Source of the DNA: JBMONI01 sp049324575
Lineage (GTDB): Bacteria > Omnitrophota > Omnitrophia > Omnitrophales > Aquincolibacteriaceae
Length of the DNA stretch: 64,000 nucleotides
NCBI GenBank assembly: GCA_049324575.1
Contig: JBMONI010000002.1
Location: 62,001-126,000 of the forward strand
Direction: 5' to 3'
Shown here one piece after another: positions 46,056-55,189 of the stretch. The notes beneath the pieces are model-generated. The model saw nothing but the letters and a program-made list of their open reading frames with translations, had not been told where the DNA came from and did not search any database. Made by a program: the position numbers and the translations under genes. Each line of letters begins with the position of its first letter. The first letter of the stretch is position 1.

Positions 46056-46787
46056 CTAGCCGATATTTTTCAGGATTTCCTCGAAAGCCGGCGGAAGTTC
46101 GGCCGTCACGGTCATCTCCTGGCAGGTTTCTGGATGACGGAAAGTGATCGAGGAAGCATGCAGCATCAACCGCTTGGCCCCGATCTTTCCGCGAAGATTC
46201 TTATTCATCCGGAAATCCCCATAGATCTCGTCCCCGACGATCGGCCAGCCCCGGAAGGCCGCTTGAATACGGATCTGATGGGTCTTCCCGGTCACCAGGA
46301 GGATCTCGAGGAGGGAAAGATGCATCCCTTGGAAATATTTTTCAAGACGATAGGTCAAGACCGCATTGGGCGCTTTCCCTTTAAGGATCAAGGAGCGTAC
46401 CGCGCTTCGTCCGATCTTTTTGATCAGATGATCGCGCCAGGCCCCCTCACGCGGATGGACCCGCCCCAAGGCAAGCGCCCGGTAGATTTTCCTGATCTCC
46501 CCTTTTTCAAACTGTTCCCGACAAACTTCCGCTGACCGATGGGTCTTAGCCGCCAGAAGAACACCGGAAGTATCCTGGTCAAGGCGGTGGATCAACCACA
46601 GCGGTCCTCCGGCCGACTCGAAAACTCTTCGCGCAGGATCGTACTTTCCTTCAAAAGCGCACCGCCCGGAAGCTCTTCCGGGATTTGGATGGGAGAGGAC
46701 CCCTTCGGGTTTTTCGACGATCAAAAGATCCGAATCCTCATAGAGGATGGGAGAGGTTGTCATTTGGTTTTTCGGGAACATCGTCAT
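46056..46787 (-). CDS. RluA-family pseudouridine synthase
   Basis: Pseudouridine synthase of the RluA/RluC/RluD type, acting on rRNA or tRNA. The 243-residue product has DSDLLIVEKPEGVLSHPN, the catalytic HRLDQDTSGVLL motif with its Asp, KIYRALALGRV, and the VTGKTHQIRIQ block. There is no S4 domain. It also has a short unusual stretch after SHPN (GRASGRCAFEGKYDPARR). The start is ATG 46787, with GGGAGA 7 nt upstream. It follows the PEP-carboxykinase-like gene by 37 bp in the same direction. The RNA target site cannot be assigned. Confidence 0.9.
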   Translation of the reverse strand: MTMFPKNQMTTSPILYEDSDLLIVEKPEGVLSHPNPGRASGRCAFEGKYDPARRVFESAGGPLWLIHRLDQDTSGVLLAAKTHRSAEVCREQFEKGEIRKIYRALALGRVHPREGAWRDHLIKKIGRSAVRSLILKGKAPNAVLTYRLEKYFQGMHLSLLEILLVTGKTHQIRIQAAFRGWPIVGDEIYGDFRMNKNLRGKIGAKRLMLHASSITFRHPETCQEMTVTAELPPAFEEILKNIG

Positions 46788-46824
46788 TCGCGCTGTCTCC
46801 CAAAAGATCCGCAGCGCCTCCGGT

Positions 46825-48576
46825 TCATTCCCGCAACGCCTCCAAAAGGGCCTGAGCGGCAGCCTCGGGCCCGGAACGCTCGTTGCCTGAGATCCCCAGG
46901 CGGGTACGGATCTGACCAACCGCGATCTTTTTCTCGAAGAACATACCGAAGAACCGGCGGGCGCATTCGTCATGGAGCTCTTTATACTGGGCAGGCCCGA
47001 AGATATTGGCAAAATAGGAATGAACGATCCCGGTCGAAGTTGTCGTTCCTTTGCTCATGACCGCCCCGGCACGAAAGACCTTCAGCGCATTCTCCGGATC
47101 ATGGAACTTTTCAAGGATCGGATGCTCTTCGTCAACCTGCTCATAGTTATTCGCATAAAGAACCATATCGACAGAAAATCCGCGGACCACGTTCTCGAAG
47201 CTTGTGACCGGAAGGACAATGCGTGCATTAACTTTATTCGGGCTCATAATGACCGCCCGGTCCATTTGCCCGAAAGCGTAACCAGGCTGAAGATCATCCA
47301 ACCGAAGAAAAGCCCCGATCTCGGTGCCGTACCCAAGGATCTCCCCCGACGGTCCCAGTCCGAGAGAACCCATATCGTCCGCCACAATGGTCATATCCTG
47401 AATCTGGTCGGAGCCAATCGTTCTCAGCGCTTCCAGGGTCTCGGATTTCCCCGCTCCGGTATCCCCGATGAAAAGAACCGTTTTCTCATAATCTCCCTTT
47501 AAGATCAGCCGGACCAAAGCCCCGTGGAACGGCAAACGGCCCCGTTTCATCATGAGGATATTGTGGAGCGTTAGCACCATTTTCTTTAAATAGCCGAAAT
47601 AACCAAAGTGATCCTCTCCCGGGACCGCCGCGACCATCATGGCGTTCGTTTCATCCTCGTAAAAGACCGAAGGAAGATCCCCGAATTTTTTCAAACCCCC
47701 TCCGGGAACACCGAAAACATAAACTGCGTCTGGCTTCTTTTCGAGGTCCTCATCATTCGCGATCTCAAAAAGATTGCACAGGGAAAAACCCAGTTCGTAA
47801 AATTTTTGATGAAAATAGATCAGGATCGTCAGCTCACCGACCTTCGCGGGATAACATAGCCACTCCGTGGCTTCGAGCCCAGGAAGATCCTCCAGCGGAT
47901 TTTCCATTACACGGGCAAATTTTCCGGAGCGTTTGTTCTGCGGCGGGTTCAAGATCAGCGGTGGGTATAAAAGCATCTGGCGGATCACCGGCACGCTGAG
48001 CAGTTTTTGATAGCTCCCCCCGGGAAGCGGTACCGGGAGCGGGAGTGAAATCACCGCTGCCTCGGCGCCGGCCCGGACCTGGCGGTAGGTGCGTGGCGGA
48101 CGATCCGTAATGTTTTCCTCGATGTCGCGGTAAGTCCCCCGTGCCAAATGCGTCAACTGTTCGATCGTGTTATTGAACGTTTTGGAAGGCCGGCGGTGGA
48201 GGTCCGTCCCGGTTGAATCGCAAATGATAAACCGGTCAAAGCTCCGCCAATAGTTATAAAGATATTCGACGAAATCGTTCAAAAGCCCCGGGTCCCGGAA
48301 GAACTTTTCGCCGCCCGGAACGACGTTCGGCACCAGGGAGCCCGGCATTTTCGCAAGGAAGCGGAGCGTTTCGATGAGAGCCCGGAGATCCTGGTCCCCC
48401 GGCTCAAACGTATCGAAAACGCGAAGCAGGACCGATCGGCGCGCGACCAGGCGGCGAACGGCATGATCGAGGACGACCCGAAAAAGCTCGCTTTCGAGAA
48501 GCTCATCCGCCGTTTCACAAATACGGGTCTTGATGCGCAGGATGACTTTATTTTCGAATATTTGAAAACTGCTCAT
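46825..48576 (-). CDS. PEP carboxykinase-like / HPr kinase-like P-loop protein, unknown function
   Basis: 583 residues. The C-terminal half has a Walker A (FIGDTGAGKSETLEAL) preceded by LPFHGALVRLILKG, then ADDMGSL, LRLDDLQPGYAFGQMDRA, NARIVLPVTSFENVVRG and MSKGTTTSTG. This order matches the ATP-binding half of ATP-dependent PEP carboxykinase and the related HPr kinase fold. The PEPCK substrate motifs of the N-terminal half are absent; instead there is an unrelated domain with a NYWRSFDRFI region. True PEP carboxykinase activity is therefore unlikely, and a protein or small-molecule kinase is more plausible. The start is ATG 48576, with GGAGAG upstream. It is the first gene of an operon with the RluA-type enzyme. 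Confidence 0.7.
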   Translation of the reverse strand: MSSFQIFENKVILRIKTRICETADELLESELFRVVLDHAVRRLVARRSVLLRVFDTFEPGDQDLRALIETLRFLAKMPGSLVPNVVPGGEKFFRDPGLLNDFVEYLYNYWRSFDRFIICDSTGTDLHRRPSKTFNNTIEQLTHLARGTYRDIEENITDRPPRTYRQVRAGAEAAVISLPLPVPLPGGSYQKLLSVPVIRQMLLYPPLILNPPQNKRSGKFARVMENPLEDLPGLEATEWLCYPAKVGELTILIYFHQKFYELGFSLCNLFEIANDEDLEKKPDAVYVFGVPGGGLKKFGDLPSVFYEDETNAMMVAAVPGEDHFGYFGYLKKMVLTLHNILMMKRGRLPFHGALVRLILKGDYEKTVLFIGDTGAGKSETLEALRTIGSDQIQDMTIVADDMGSLGLGPSGEILGYGTEIGAFLRLDDLQPGYAFGQMDRAVIMSPNKVNARIVLPVTSFENVVRGFSVDMVLYANNYEQVDEEHPILEKFHDPENALKVFRAGAVMSKGTTTSTGIVHSYFANIFGPAQYKELHDECARRFFGMFFEKKIAVGQIRTRLGISGNERSGPEAAAQALLEALRE

Positions 48577-48691
48577 GGCTTCAACTCTCCGGATCCGGCA
48601 CGGTTTTAAACGCTATTATACCCAACTGTTAAATAAAAGAAGGATGAATTTTGGAATCTCCTCGCTGGCCCGCTTCGCCGCGAAAAGGGTT

Positions 48692-49651
48692 TCAGCGGAC
48701 AAGGAATCCTTGCAGCCAATTGAGGAGATAGCCGGTCAGGATGATCGCCAGCGTCGTCACCGCGAAGAAGATCCCGATCAAGGGCAGCCGCATCGCCCGG
48801 CGCAGCATGACCGCTTCCGGCAGACTCAGCGCCGCGATCGCCATCATAAAAGCCAGCGCAGTCCCCAAGGGGATCCCCTTCTGGAACAACACCACCGCGA
48901 TCGGCAGTATCGCCGCGCAGCTCCCGTACATCGGGACTCCCAGGAGCACGGCGATCGGGACGGAAAAGTAACCCGTGCGGGCGATGATTGCTTGCACCGC
49001 TTCTTCGGGAACGAGATTATGGATCAGGGAACCGAGCCCTACGCCCACGAGAACCCATAACCAGATCTTGTGGACGATCGAAAAAGCCTCTTCGAGGCCA
49101 AACCGAAGGCGGTCACGGAGACCTCGAAACCCCGGTTCCTCTTCGTCCTCTTCCGCCGATGTAAAATCGCTGACCAGATACTTCTCGACCCGGAGTCGCT
49201 GAAGCAGGGCCCCTGAGGCCACCCCGATCAGGATCCCGCTCGCGATATAGGCCAAGGTGATCTTCCATCCGAAGAATCCGAGCATCAGGACTACGAGATA
49301 TTCATTGATCAGGGGGGAGGTGATCAAAAAAGCGAAATTCACGCCAATCGGAATACCGGCCTTGAGCAGCCCGATGAAGATCGGGATCGAAGAGCAGGAA
49401 CAGAACGGCGTGACCGCCCCGAACAGGGCCGCGAACCCGTAGGAGGCCGCCGCGCGTTTTGATAAAAAATCGCGGAGGCGTCGGCGGGGAAGGTACGAAC
49501 GCAAAAAACCGATCGCGGTGATCATCCCCACGAGGAGCAAGAGGATCTTCACGCTATCATAAATAAAGAAATCGAGAACCGCTCCCCAACGTGAATCGAC
49601 CGGAAGCCTGAAGATCTCTTCCGTGATCCATGCCGAGATCATCCGCAGCAT
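48692..49651 (-). CDS. ArsP-like / UPF0718 permease
   Basis: An integral membrane permease of 319 residues with about eight helices in two homologous halves separated by an acidic loop (TSAEEDEEEP). The hallmark TPFCSCSSIPIFIG in the first half and MYGSCAAILP in the second fit the DUF318 permeases, which include the organoarsenical exporter ArsP and a proposed Cu/Zn efflux subgroup. The cysteines likely bind the metal or metalloid. It overlaps the end of the upstream Cys-tail peptide gene by 13 bp, with GGGAGG as ribosome-binding site. The cluster with a DUF134 protein suggests metal-responsive control, but which metal is unknown. Confidence 0.88.
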   Translation of the reverse strand: MLRMISAWITEEIFRLPVDSRWGAVLDFFIYDSVKILLLLVGMITAIGFLRSYLPRRRLRDFLSKRAAASYGFAALFGAVTPFCSCSSIPIFIGLLKAGIPIGVNFAFLITSPLINEYLVVLMLGFFGWKITLAYIASGILIGVASGALLQRLRVEKYLVSDFTSAEEDEEEPGFRGLRDRLRFGLEEAFSIVHKIWLWVLVGVGLGSLIHNLVPEEAVQAIIARTGYFSVPIAVLLGVPMYGSCAAILPIAVVLFQKGIPLGTALAFMMAIAALSLPEAVMLRRAMRLPLIGIFFAVTTLAIILTGYLLNWLQGFLVR

Positions 49652-49812
49652 GAGGATCCTCCCGATCGCTCACCGGACGCTCTTTTTTGTTTTGGGCCGC
49701 AGCACTTTTTTTCTTGGGCTTTAGCCTCAAGCTTTTGATCGAGATGGTCAAAAAAACGTTTTAAAAATCCGCTGCGGGAGGTTTTTTTATCGCCCTGTTT
49801 TGGGTTGGTCAT
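49639..49812 (-). CDS. Small cysteine-tail peptide in permease operon
   Basis: 57 residues, highly charged (SGFLKRFFDHLDQKLEAKAQEKK), with two double-cysteine sites: KKCCGPK in the middle and SSCCG at the C-terminus. These could bind a soft metal and deliver it to the permease. The start is ATG 49812, overlapping the DUF134 stop as ATGA. No signal peptide is present, so it should be cytoplasmic. The function is unknown; the metal-chaperone role is inferred from the cysteines and the operon only. Confidence 0.7.
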   Translation of the reverse strand: MTNPKQGDKKTSRSGFLKRFFDHLDQKLEAKAQEKKCCGPKQKRASGERSGGSSCCG

Positions 49813-50126
49813 TTCTTTCTCTCCTTTCGCAAGGACGAAACTTCGCAACAGCCGCCCCGGATCCGGATCGCTTTCAGATTCACAAAAGCATCCGCTGTTT
49901 TCCGGTGCGCAGAGGCCAGGATCCTCGAAACGGTCGAGCGGTGGACCTTCATCTTTTTCGCGACGGCATCCTGGTCCCGGCGCTCACCGTCGCAGAGCCG
50001 GATCGCCTCGAACTCGTCGAGAGTCAGGATGACCCCTTCGAGCTTTTTCCCTTTTTTGCAAAGAGGCCGGAAGCACCGCTCATGCGGCCGGCAGCTGATC
50101 CAACGCGTTTTTTTAGGCCGGGACAT
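49809..50126 (-). CDS. DUF134 (UPF0251) family DNA-binding-like protein
   Basis: 105 residues. It starts SRPKKTRWI, followed by a cysteine (RPHERCFRPL), then GVILTLDEFEAIRLCDGERR and a helix-turn-helix-like VAKKMKVHRSTVSRILASAHRK, ending IRIRGGCCEVSS. The family looks like a sigma70 region 4-type HTH and may be a metal-responsive regulator, although no member's target is established here. The start is ATG 50126, with GGAGG 5 nt upstream. It leads the operon with the Cys-tail peptide and the permease. Confidence 0.85.
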   Translation of the reverse strand: MSRPKKTRWISCRPHERCFRPLCKKGKKLEGVILTLDEFEAIRLCDGERRDQDAVAKKMKVHRSTVSRILASAHRKTADAFVNLKAIRIRGGCCEVSSLRKERKK

Positions 50127-50314
50127 AAAGCCTCCAGAGTTATGCACATATACTCATAATAATCTATCAGATTCGTCAAGCCACGTCCCTTTTTTTCAGA
50201 ATCAGTCCCACTTCCCCGCTGCGGATTCATCTGGCCGAACAAGCCGATCCCCTTTATAATCATGCCCTAACTTAACCCCCCTTCCGGGGCTTTGTTCTCA
50301 AGGAGGTTTGGGCC

Positions 50315-50734
50315 ATGCTTGAAGAATTCAAAAAGTTCGCGCTGCGGGGCAACGTCGTCGATATGGCAATCGGTATCATCATCGGCGCGGCCTTCGGCAA
50401 GATCATTAACTCGCTCGTCAACGATGTCCTGATGCCCCCGATCGGAAAGCTGCTGGGCGGGGTCGATTTCTCGAATTTGTTTTTCAACATAAGCGGAGGA
50501 ACTTACGACAGTCTCGCCGCCGCTCAAGCCGCCGGCGCCGCCACGATCAATTACGGCGTTTTCATCAACACGGTCATTAACTTCGTGATCATCGCGTTCG
50601 CGATGTTCCTGATCGTCAAAGGAATGATCTCGCTGCAAAAAAAGGAAGAGGCCGCCCCTGCGGCTCCGCCAGCGTTGACGGCGGATCAGATCCTTCTGAC
50701 CGAGATCCGGGATATCCTGAAAACCCGTTCGTAA
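50315..50734 (+). CDS. mscL: Large-conductance mechanosensitive channel
   Basis: MscL opens under membrane tension to release solutes on hypo-osmotic shock. The 139-residue product has the amphipathic N-terminus MLEEFKKFALRGNVVDMAIG, TM1 (IIIGAAFGKIINSLVNDVLMP), the short periplasmic loop and TM2 (INTVINFVIIAFAMFLIVKG), ending in a cytoplasmic helix. AAGGAGG precedes the ATG. A TATAAT (50255-50260) with a poor -35 is a likely promoter element. It ends at a strong bidirectional terminator shared with sulP. Confidence 0.96.
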   Translation: MLEEFKKFALRGNVVDMAIGIIIGAAFGKIINSLVNDVLMPPIGKLLGGVDFSNLFFNISGGTYDSLAAAQAAGAATINYGVFINTVINFVIIAFAMFLIVKGMISLQKKEEAAPAAPPALTADQILLTEIRDILKTRS

Positions 50735-50751
50735 TCGATTCTTCGAAAATA

Positions 50752-50783
50752 AAAAAGCCCGGGGGAAAATCCCCGGGCTTTTT
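50752..50783. terminator. Bidirectional terminator between mscL and sulP
   Basis: A perfect 13-bp stem, AAAAAGCCCGGGG (50752-50764) with CCCCGGGCTTTTT (50771-50783), loop GAAAAT. It serves both convergent genes. Confidence 0.92.
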
Positions 50784-50809
50784 CTTTTTAAAAGGCCCTC
50801 CGCGCTCGG

Positions 50810-52531
50810 TCAGGACTGCTCACGCTTGACCGTCGGAACGAAAGGCTCCGGTCGCGGGACTTTCGGAAGCCCCAGGATCTCCCGTGCCCGGTTCAGCGCA
50901 TCGTCGATATTCCCGAAAACATGATCCTCCCCGATCTGCTCCAAAAGCCCGGACCGCTCGAGGGCAAAAAGCGGCTGGGTATGCACATCCGAGAGGATGA
51001 AAGCTGTCTTTTGTCTTTCCGACTCCCGAAAGGCCTGCCGGAGAACATGGAGCCCGGTCGCATCCATTGCCGGCACATGGCGCATCCGGACGATCCGGAC
51101 CTGGGGTTTGCGGCCAAAAACACGCATCGCTTCCATGAATTTATAAGACGCCCCGAAAAAGAAAGGTCCGTTCACCTCGTAAACTTCAATACCCGCCGGG
51201 ACTTCCCGCTTAACGATCGCATTCGGGTCTTCTTTTTCCTCTTCATCCCGGAACTCCCGCGTCACGACCTCGACGTTCGTCACGATCGCCATCCGGCGGA
51301 TGAAAAGGAATGCCGACAAAAGCACCCCCGTCTGGATCGCTACGGTCAGGTCAACCGCAATCGTGAGAAAGAAAGTAATGAGGAGAACCGCGACATCGCT
51401 CTTCGGGCTCGTCAGCAGCATTCGAAAGGTTTTCCATTCGCTCATGTGGTAGGCGATCATCACAAGGATCGCCGCCAAACAGGCAATGGGCACAAAAGCG
51501 ATCCACCGGCTCATGCACATCATGATGACAAAAAGGGTCGCGACATGCACGAGCCCGGCTACCGGAGTCCGTCCTCCGCTTTTGATGTTCGCAGCCGTCC
51601 GGGCGATCGCGCCCGTTGCCGGGATTCCACCGAAAAGCGGCGAAAGGATGTTCGCGATCCCCTGCGCGACGAGTTCCATATTCGGCCGGTGCATTCCTCC
51701 GATCATGCCGTCAGCAACCACGGCCGACAGGAGGGACTCGATCCCCGCCAAAAGCGCGATCGTCAGCGAGACCGGGAAAAGTTCGCGCACCGTGGCCAGA
51801 TCGAAATGCGGGACCCTCGGGTTCGGAAGCGTGTGGGGCACCGCGCCGTAACGGCTCCCGATCGTTTCTACCGGAAGATCCAGAAAATACGCAAGGAGAG
51901 TCCCCGCCACAAGAGCCACCAACGGGCTCGGGATGCGAAACCGTCCCATCTTTTTCGCAACCTTGTCCCAAAAAAAAATCACCCCGAGGGAAAAAACACT
52001 TAAAAAGAACGTCGACGGGTTCCAGGTGTGAAGGTTCCTGAAATAAGCGCCCCACTTCTCCCAGAAATCCGCCGGCACGGAAAGGATATGAAGTCCCAGA
52101 AAATCTTTCACCTGGGAAGAGAAAATAATGACCGCGATCCCGCTTGTAAATCCGACAATAATCGGATACGGAATGAACTTGACCGCCGAACCAAAACCGA
52201 GGAAACCCATGATCATCAGGATCGCACCCGCCATCAGCGTCGCAATGGCCAGGCCATTCAGACCGTACCGATGGACCACGGTATACACGATCACAACAAA
52301 AGCCCCGGTCGGTCCCCCGATCTGCACCCGGCTCCCCCCGAATGCCGAAATCACGAAACCGGCCACGATCGCAGTGAAAAGGCCCCTCTCCGGAGAGACC
52401 CCGGAAGCGATCGCAAAAGCAATGGCGAGAGGAAGCGCCAGGACGCCGACCACGATCCCGGCGATCGTATCGGACTGGAACTGGGTCCACGAATAGGCTT
52501 TGAGCGTTGTCAGCAGCTTAGGTCTTAACAT
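50810..52531 (-). CDS. SulP-family anion transporter with STAS domain
   Basis: A SLC26/SulP transporter of 573 residues: about a dozen membrane helices, the N-terminal DTIAGIVVGVLALPLAIAFA signature, GGSRVQIGGPTGAFVVIV, and a C-terminal cytoplasmic STAS domain (YEVNGPFFFGASYKF, then VPAMDATGLHVL). Bacterial members move sulfate, bicarbonate or dicarboxylates, usually with Na+ or H+. The substrate is not determinable here. The start is ATG 52531; an upstream in-frame extension in the intergenic region lacks family similarity. An inverted repeat in that region may be an operator. Confidence 0.93.
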   Translation of the reverse strand: MLRPKLLTTLKAYSWTQFQSDTIAGIVVGVLALPLAIAFAIASGVSPERGLFTAIVAGFVISAFGGSRVQIGGPTGAFVVIVYTVVHRYGLNGLAIATLMAGAILMIMGFLGFGSAVKFIPYPIIVGFTSGIAVIIFSSQVKDFLGLHILSVPADFWEKWGAYFRNLHTWNPSTFFLSVFSLGVIFFWDKVAKKMGRFRIPSPLVALVAGTLLAYFLDLPVETIGSRYGAVPHTLPNPRVPHFDLATVRELFPVSLTIALLAGIESLLSAVVADGMIGGMHRPNMELVAQGIANILSPLFGGIPATGAIARTAANIKSGGRTPVAGLVHVATLFVIMMCMSRWIAFVPIACLAAILVMIAYHMSEWKTFRMLLTSPKSDVAVLLITFFLTIAVDLTVAIQTGVLLSAFLFIRRMAIVTNVEVVTREFRDEEEKEDPNAIVKREVPAGIEVYEVNGPFFFGASYKFMEAMRVFGRKPQVRIVRMRHVPAMDATGLHVLRQAFRESERQKTAFILSDVHTQPLFALERSGLLEQIGEDHVFGNIDDALNRAREILGLPKVPRPEPFVPTVKREQS

Positions 52532-52622
52532 CGTTGGGAAAGACTCCGTCCTCAGACCGGTCGGGGCAGGAAAATGAAAAAATGAAAGCGTATCTACGAA
52601 GATAATTCCTGTCCGCGAACGC

Positions 52623-52637
52623 GATGATAACTTATCA
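52623..52637. repeat. Short perfect inverted repeat, possible operator
   Basis: ATGATAA (52623-52629) and TTATCAT (52631-52637) are separated by one base, between the divergent sulP and acyltransferase genes. The position suits a regulator-binding site, but none is identified. Confidence 0.35.
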
Positions 52638-52741
52638 TAAAAAAACAACTTTTGGAAAAATGTTTTATCGTGCGGCAACTTTAAAAAGCGACGGATTGCC
52701 CTTGCCGGCTATAATAGGCTGTCGTTAGAGAACTTTTCGAA

Positions 52742-53983
52742 ATGCTAGAAAAGAGAAGGATCCAAACCTTTATGGCGCTGAAATTCCGGTCCGCCAAACC
52801 CAGGAACTGGATCATCGACTGCGCCCAATGGCTGAACGCTGTCGACCTCCTTTGGCGAAGCCGGGTGCAGCTTGGCCGTCATGACCTCGAAAACCTCGGC
52901 CGTATCCCCCAGGATGCGGGCCTGATCATCGCGTCGAATCATGCCGACGAAATGGATATCAAGGTCTGTATGGAGATCTCCAAGCGCTCGGGCCGCCGGT
53001 TCCTTTACATGATCAATGCCGAGGCCTTCGAAGAATATCTCGGCTGGGCCGGCTGGTGGCTGCGCCGGCTGGGAGGTTTTTCGGTCGAGCGCGGCGGCAC
53101 GGACGTGCGCGCGAAAGATTACTCGGTCGATGTGGTGAAAAGCGGGCGCGATGCCTTGGTGATCTTTCCCGAAGGCGAAATCCATTATCTGAACGATGCG
53201 GTCCAGCCCTTCAAATCCGGTATCGTCCATATCGGCATGGAAGCCCTAACTGAAATGCGCCAGACCGATCCCCAGTGGCAAGTGTATATTCTTCCGGTCT
53301 CTTTGAAATATCGCTACCGCGACCCGGTGGCCCATGAGCTCGACAAGCGCATTCAAAAGATGGAACGGACACTTTTTCAAAAAATATCCCACGCGACCTT
53401 CCAGGAGCGCCTGCTCCGGCTTTGGGCTAAACGGCTCCGCCGGGAAGACCTGCTCCAGAAAAAAGACGCGACTTCAGCGTCTTTTGACGCCCTGAAAGAA
53501 GCGATCCATCAAACACGGCGCTCGATCCTGGCGCGCATTGAATCCAAATACCCCGCCGAAGGCCTCTCCCCCCCCAAACAGCTTAAAGACCGGGCGCAGA
53601 AACTCATCTTCCATTTGAGAGAGCGTTTGAGCCAGAAAAAATTCTTCAGCAAAGAAACCGCCAAGCTCCTGCGGGAAGATCTGGAAGAACTCAAGCGGGT
53701 CGTCCATATGGAAGGCTGGCAGCCGCGCTATGTCGATCTCCATCCTTCGGATGAGCGGCTTGCGGAATCGGTCATGAAGCTGGAACGGGAACTCTACGGG
53801 ACCAAACGCCCGAAGCCGCTTGCAAACCGCATGGTCGCGGTCAGGATCGGAGAACCGATCCTTCTGGGGGATTTCGCTTCGGCCTATGCGCAGGATGCGC
53901 GCAGGACCGCTCAGGAGCTAACCGACCTGCTCCGGCAAAAGATCCAGGAACAGGTCCAGCCTTCGGCCTCGCCTTTAGCGTAA
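52742..53983 (+). CDS. PlsC-domain acyltransferase-like protein with long helical C-terminus
   Basis: 413 residues. The N-terminal half has the acyltransferase motifs IIASNHADEMD (HX4D) and LVIFPEGEIHYLND (FPEG), followed by ILPVSLKYRY. The second half (about 215-413) is a charged helical region of unknown function, absent from standard PlsC. It may acylate glycerol phosphate or another acceptor. A TATAAT lies at 52710-52715. ATG 52742 is used, but ATG 52772, preceded by GAGAAGGA, is a possible alternative. The last 9 bp overlap the convergent acr3 gene. Confidence 0.8.
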   Translation: MLEKRRIQTFMALKFRSAKPRNWIIDCAQWLNAVDLLWRSRVQLGRHDLENLGRIPQDAGLIIASNHADEMDIKVCMEISKRSGRRFLYMINAEAFEEYLGWAGWWLRRLGGFSVERGGTDVRAKDYSVDVVKSGRDALVIFPEGEIHYLNDAVQPFKSGIVHIGMEALTEMRQTDPQWQVYILPVSLKYRYRDPVAHELDKRIQKMERTLFQKISHATFQERLLRLWAKRLRREDLLQKKDATSASFDALKEAIHQTRRSILARIESKYPAEGLSPPKQLKDRAQKLIFHLRERLSQKKFFSKETAKLLREDLEELKRVVHMEGWQPRYVDLHPSDERLAESVMKLERELYGTKRPKPLANRMVAVRIGEPILLGDFASAYAQDARRTAQELTDLLRQKIQEQVQPSASPLA

Positions 53984-55033
53984 CACGGGGCTAAACCACT
54001 TTTTCTTGAGGAGAAAAGCGGCATTCACAAGGCTGATCAGCACTGGCACTTCGACCAGCGGGCCAACAACCGCTGCGAATGCCTGACCGGAATGGATCCC
54101 GAACACTGCCACCGCAACGGCAATAGCAAGCTCGAAATTATTGCTGGCCGCAGTAAAAGAAAGCGTAGCGGATTGGCTATAAGTCGCTCCTATTCTCTTG
54201 CTCATGAAAAACGAGATCAGGAACATCGTAACGAAATAGATGAGAAGCGGGATCGCGATCCGCACCACATCCGTCGGGATCTTCACGATATACTCCCCCT
54301 TCATGGAGAACATCACAACGATGGTAAACAGCAAAGCGATAAGCGTGACGGGGCTGATCACGGCTATGAATTTTGTTTCATACCAGGCCTTGTCCTTGAA
54401 CTTAAGCAAGATAAACCGGGTCAGGAACCCTGCGATGAACGGGATCCCGAGATAGATAAAAACACTTTCTGCGATCTGACGGATCGTAATGTCGACCACC
54501 GTCCCCTCAAGTCCAAACCAGCGTGGGAGGATCGTGATAAAAACCCAGGCGTAGAGAGAAAAGAACAATACCTGGAAGATCGAGTTGAACGCCACCAGTC
54601 CTGCGCAATACTCCGTGTCTCCTTCCGCAAGATCGTTCCAAACGATCACCATTGCGATACAGCGCGCGAGACCGATCAGGATAAGTCCGATCATATATTC
54701 CGGATAATCCCGGAGAAAGAGGATTGCCAGTGCAAACATCAAGACAGGTCCGATCACCCAGTTCTGGATCAGGGACAGAACCAGGATTTTGACATTCTTG
54801 AACACATCGCCGAGCTCTTCATATTTCACTTTGGCAAGCGGCGGGTACATCATGAGGATCAGTCCGATCGCGATCGGGATATTCGTTGTACCGGCCTGGA
54901 ACCTGTTCCAAAATCCGACGATGGGCGGGTAGAAATATCCTGCCGCAACACCGACCCCCATGCCAAGAAAGATCCAGAGCGTCAGAAATCGATCGAGAAA
55001 AGAAAGTCTCTTTGGCTGGTCGCAGCAGGGCAT
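53975..55033 (-). CDS. acr3: Arsenite efflux transporter Acr3
   Basis: An arsenite/H+ antiporter of the bile/arsenite/riboflavin transporter superfamily, 352 residues, ten helices. Diagnostic blocks: SFLDRFLTLWIFLGMGVGVAAG, GLILMMYPPLAKVKYEELG, LIGLARCIAMVIVWNDLA (the conserved functional Cys) and FTAASNNFELAIAVAVAVFG. A GGAGGTG ribosome-binding site precedes ATG 55033. It begins MPCCDQ; the Cys pair at the very N-terminus is unusual. The window's other arsenic gene is the partial arsC at its left end. No ArsR gene is nearby. Confidence 0.94.
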   Translation of the reverse strand: MPCCDQPKRLSFLDRFLTLWIFLGMGVGVAAGYFYPPIVGFWNRFQAGTTNIPIAIGLILMMYPPLAKVKYEELGDVFKNVKILVLSLIQNWVIGPVLMFALAILFLRDYPEYMIGLILIGLARCIAMVIVWNDLAEGDTEYCAGLVAFNSIFQVLFFSLYAWVFITILPRWFGLEGTVVDITIRQIAESVFIYLGIPFIAGFLTRFILLKFKDKAWYETKFIAVISPVTLIALLFTIVVMFSMKGEYIVKIPTDVVRIAIPLLIYFVTMFLISFFMSKRIGATYSQSATLSFTAASNNFELAIAVAVAVFGIHSGQAFAAVVGPLVEVPVLISLVNAAFLLKKKWFSPVLR

Positions 55034-55189
55034 AAATCACCTCCTCTTTTTTGAGAAGCTATTCAACCGAGCCTCTTTTAAATTTTTACGGATCCCATCG
55101 CAGCCTTTCCGGAGCCCGTTCAAAACCGCCTCCGCCATCTGGGAACGGCGGGAGTTCTCAGTATAAAAGATTATTTCCCTGTTTCCTTC

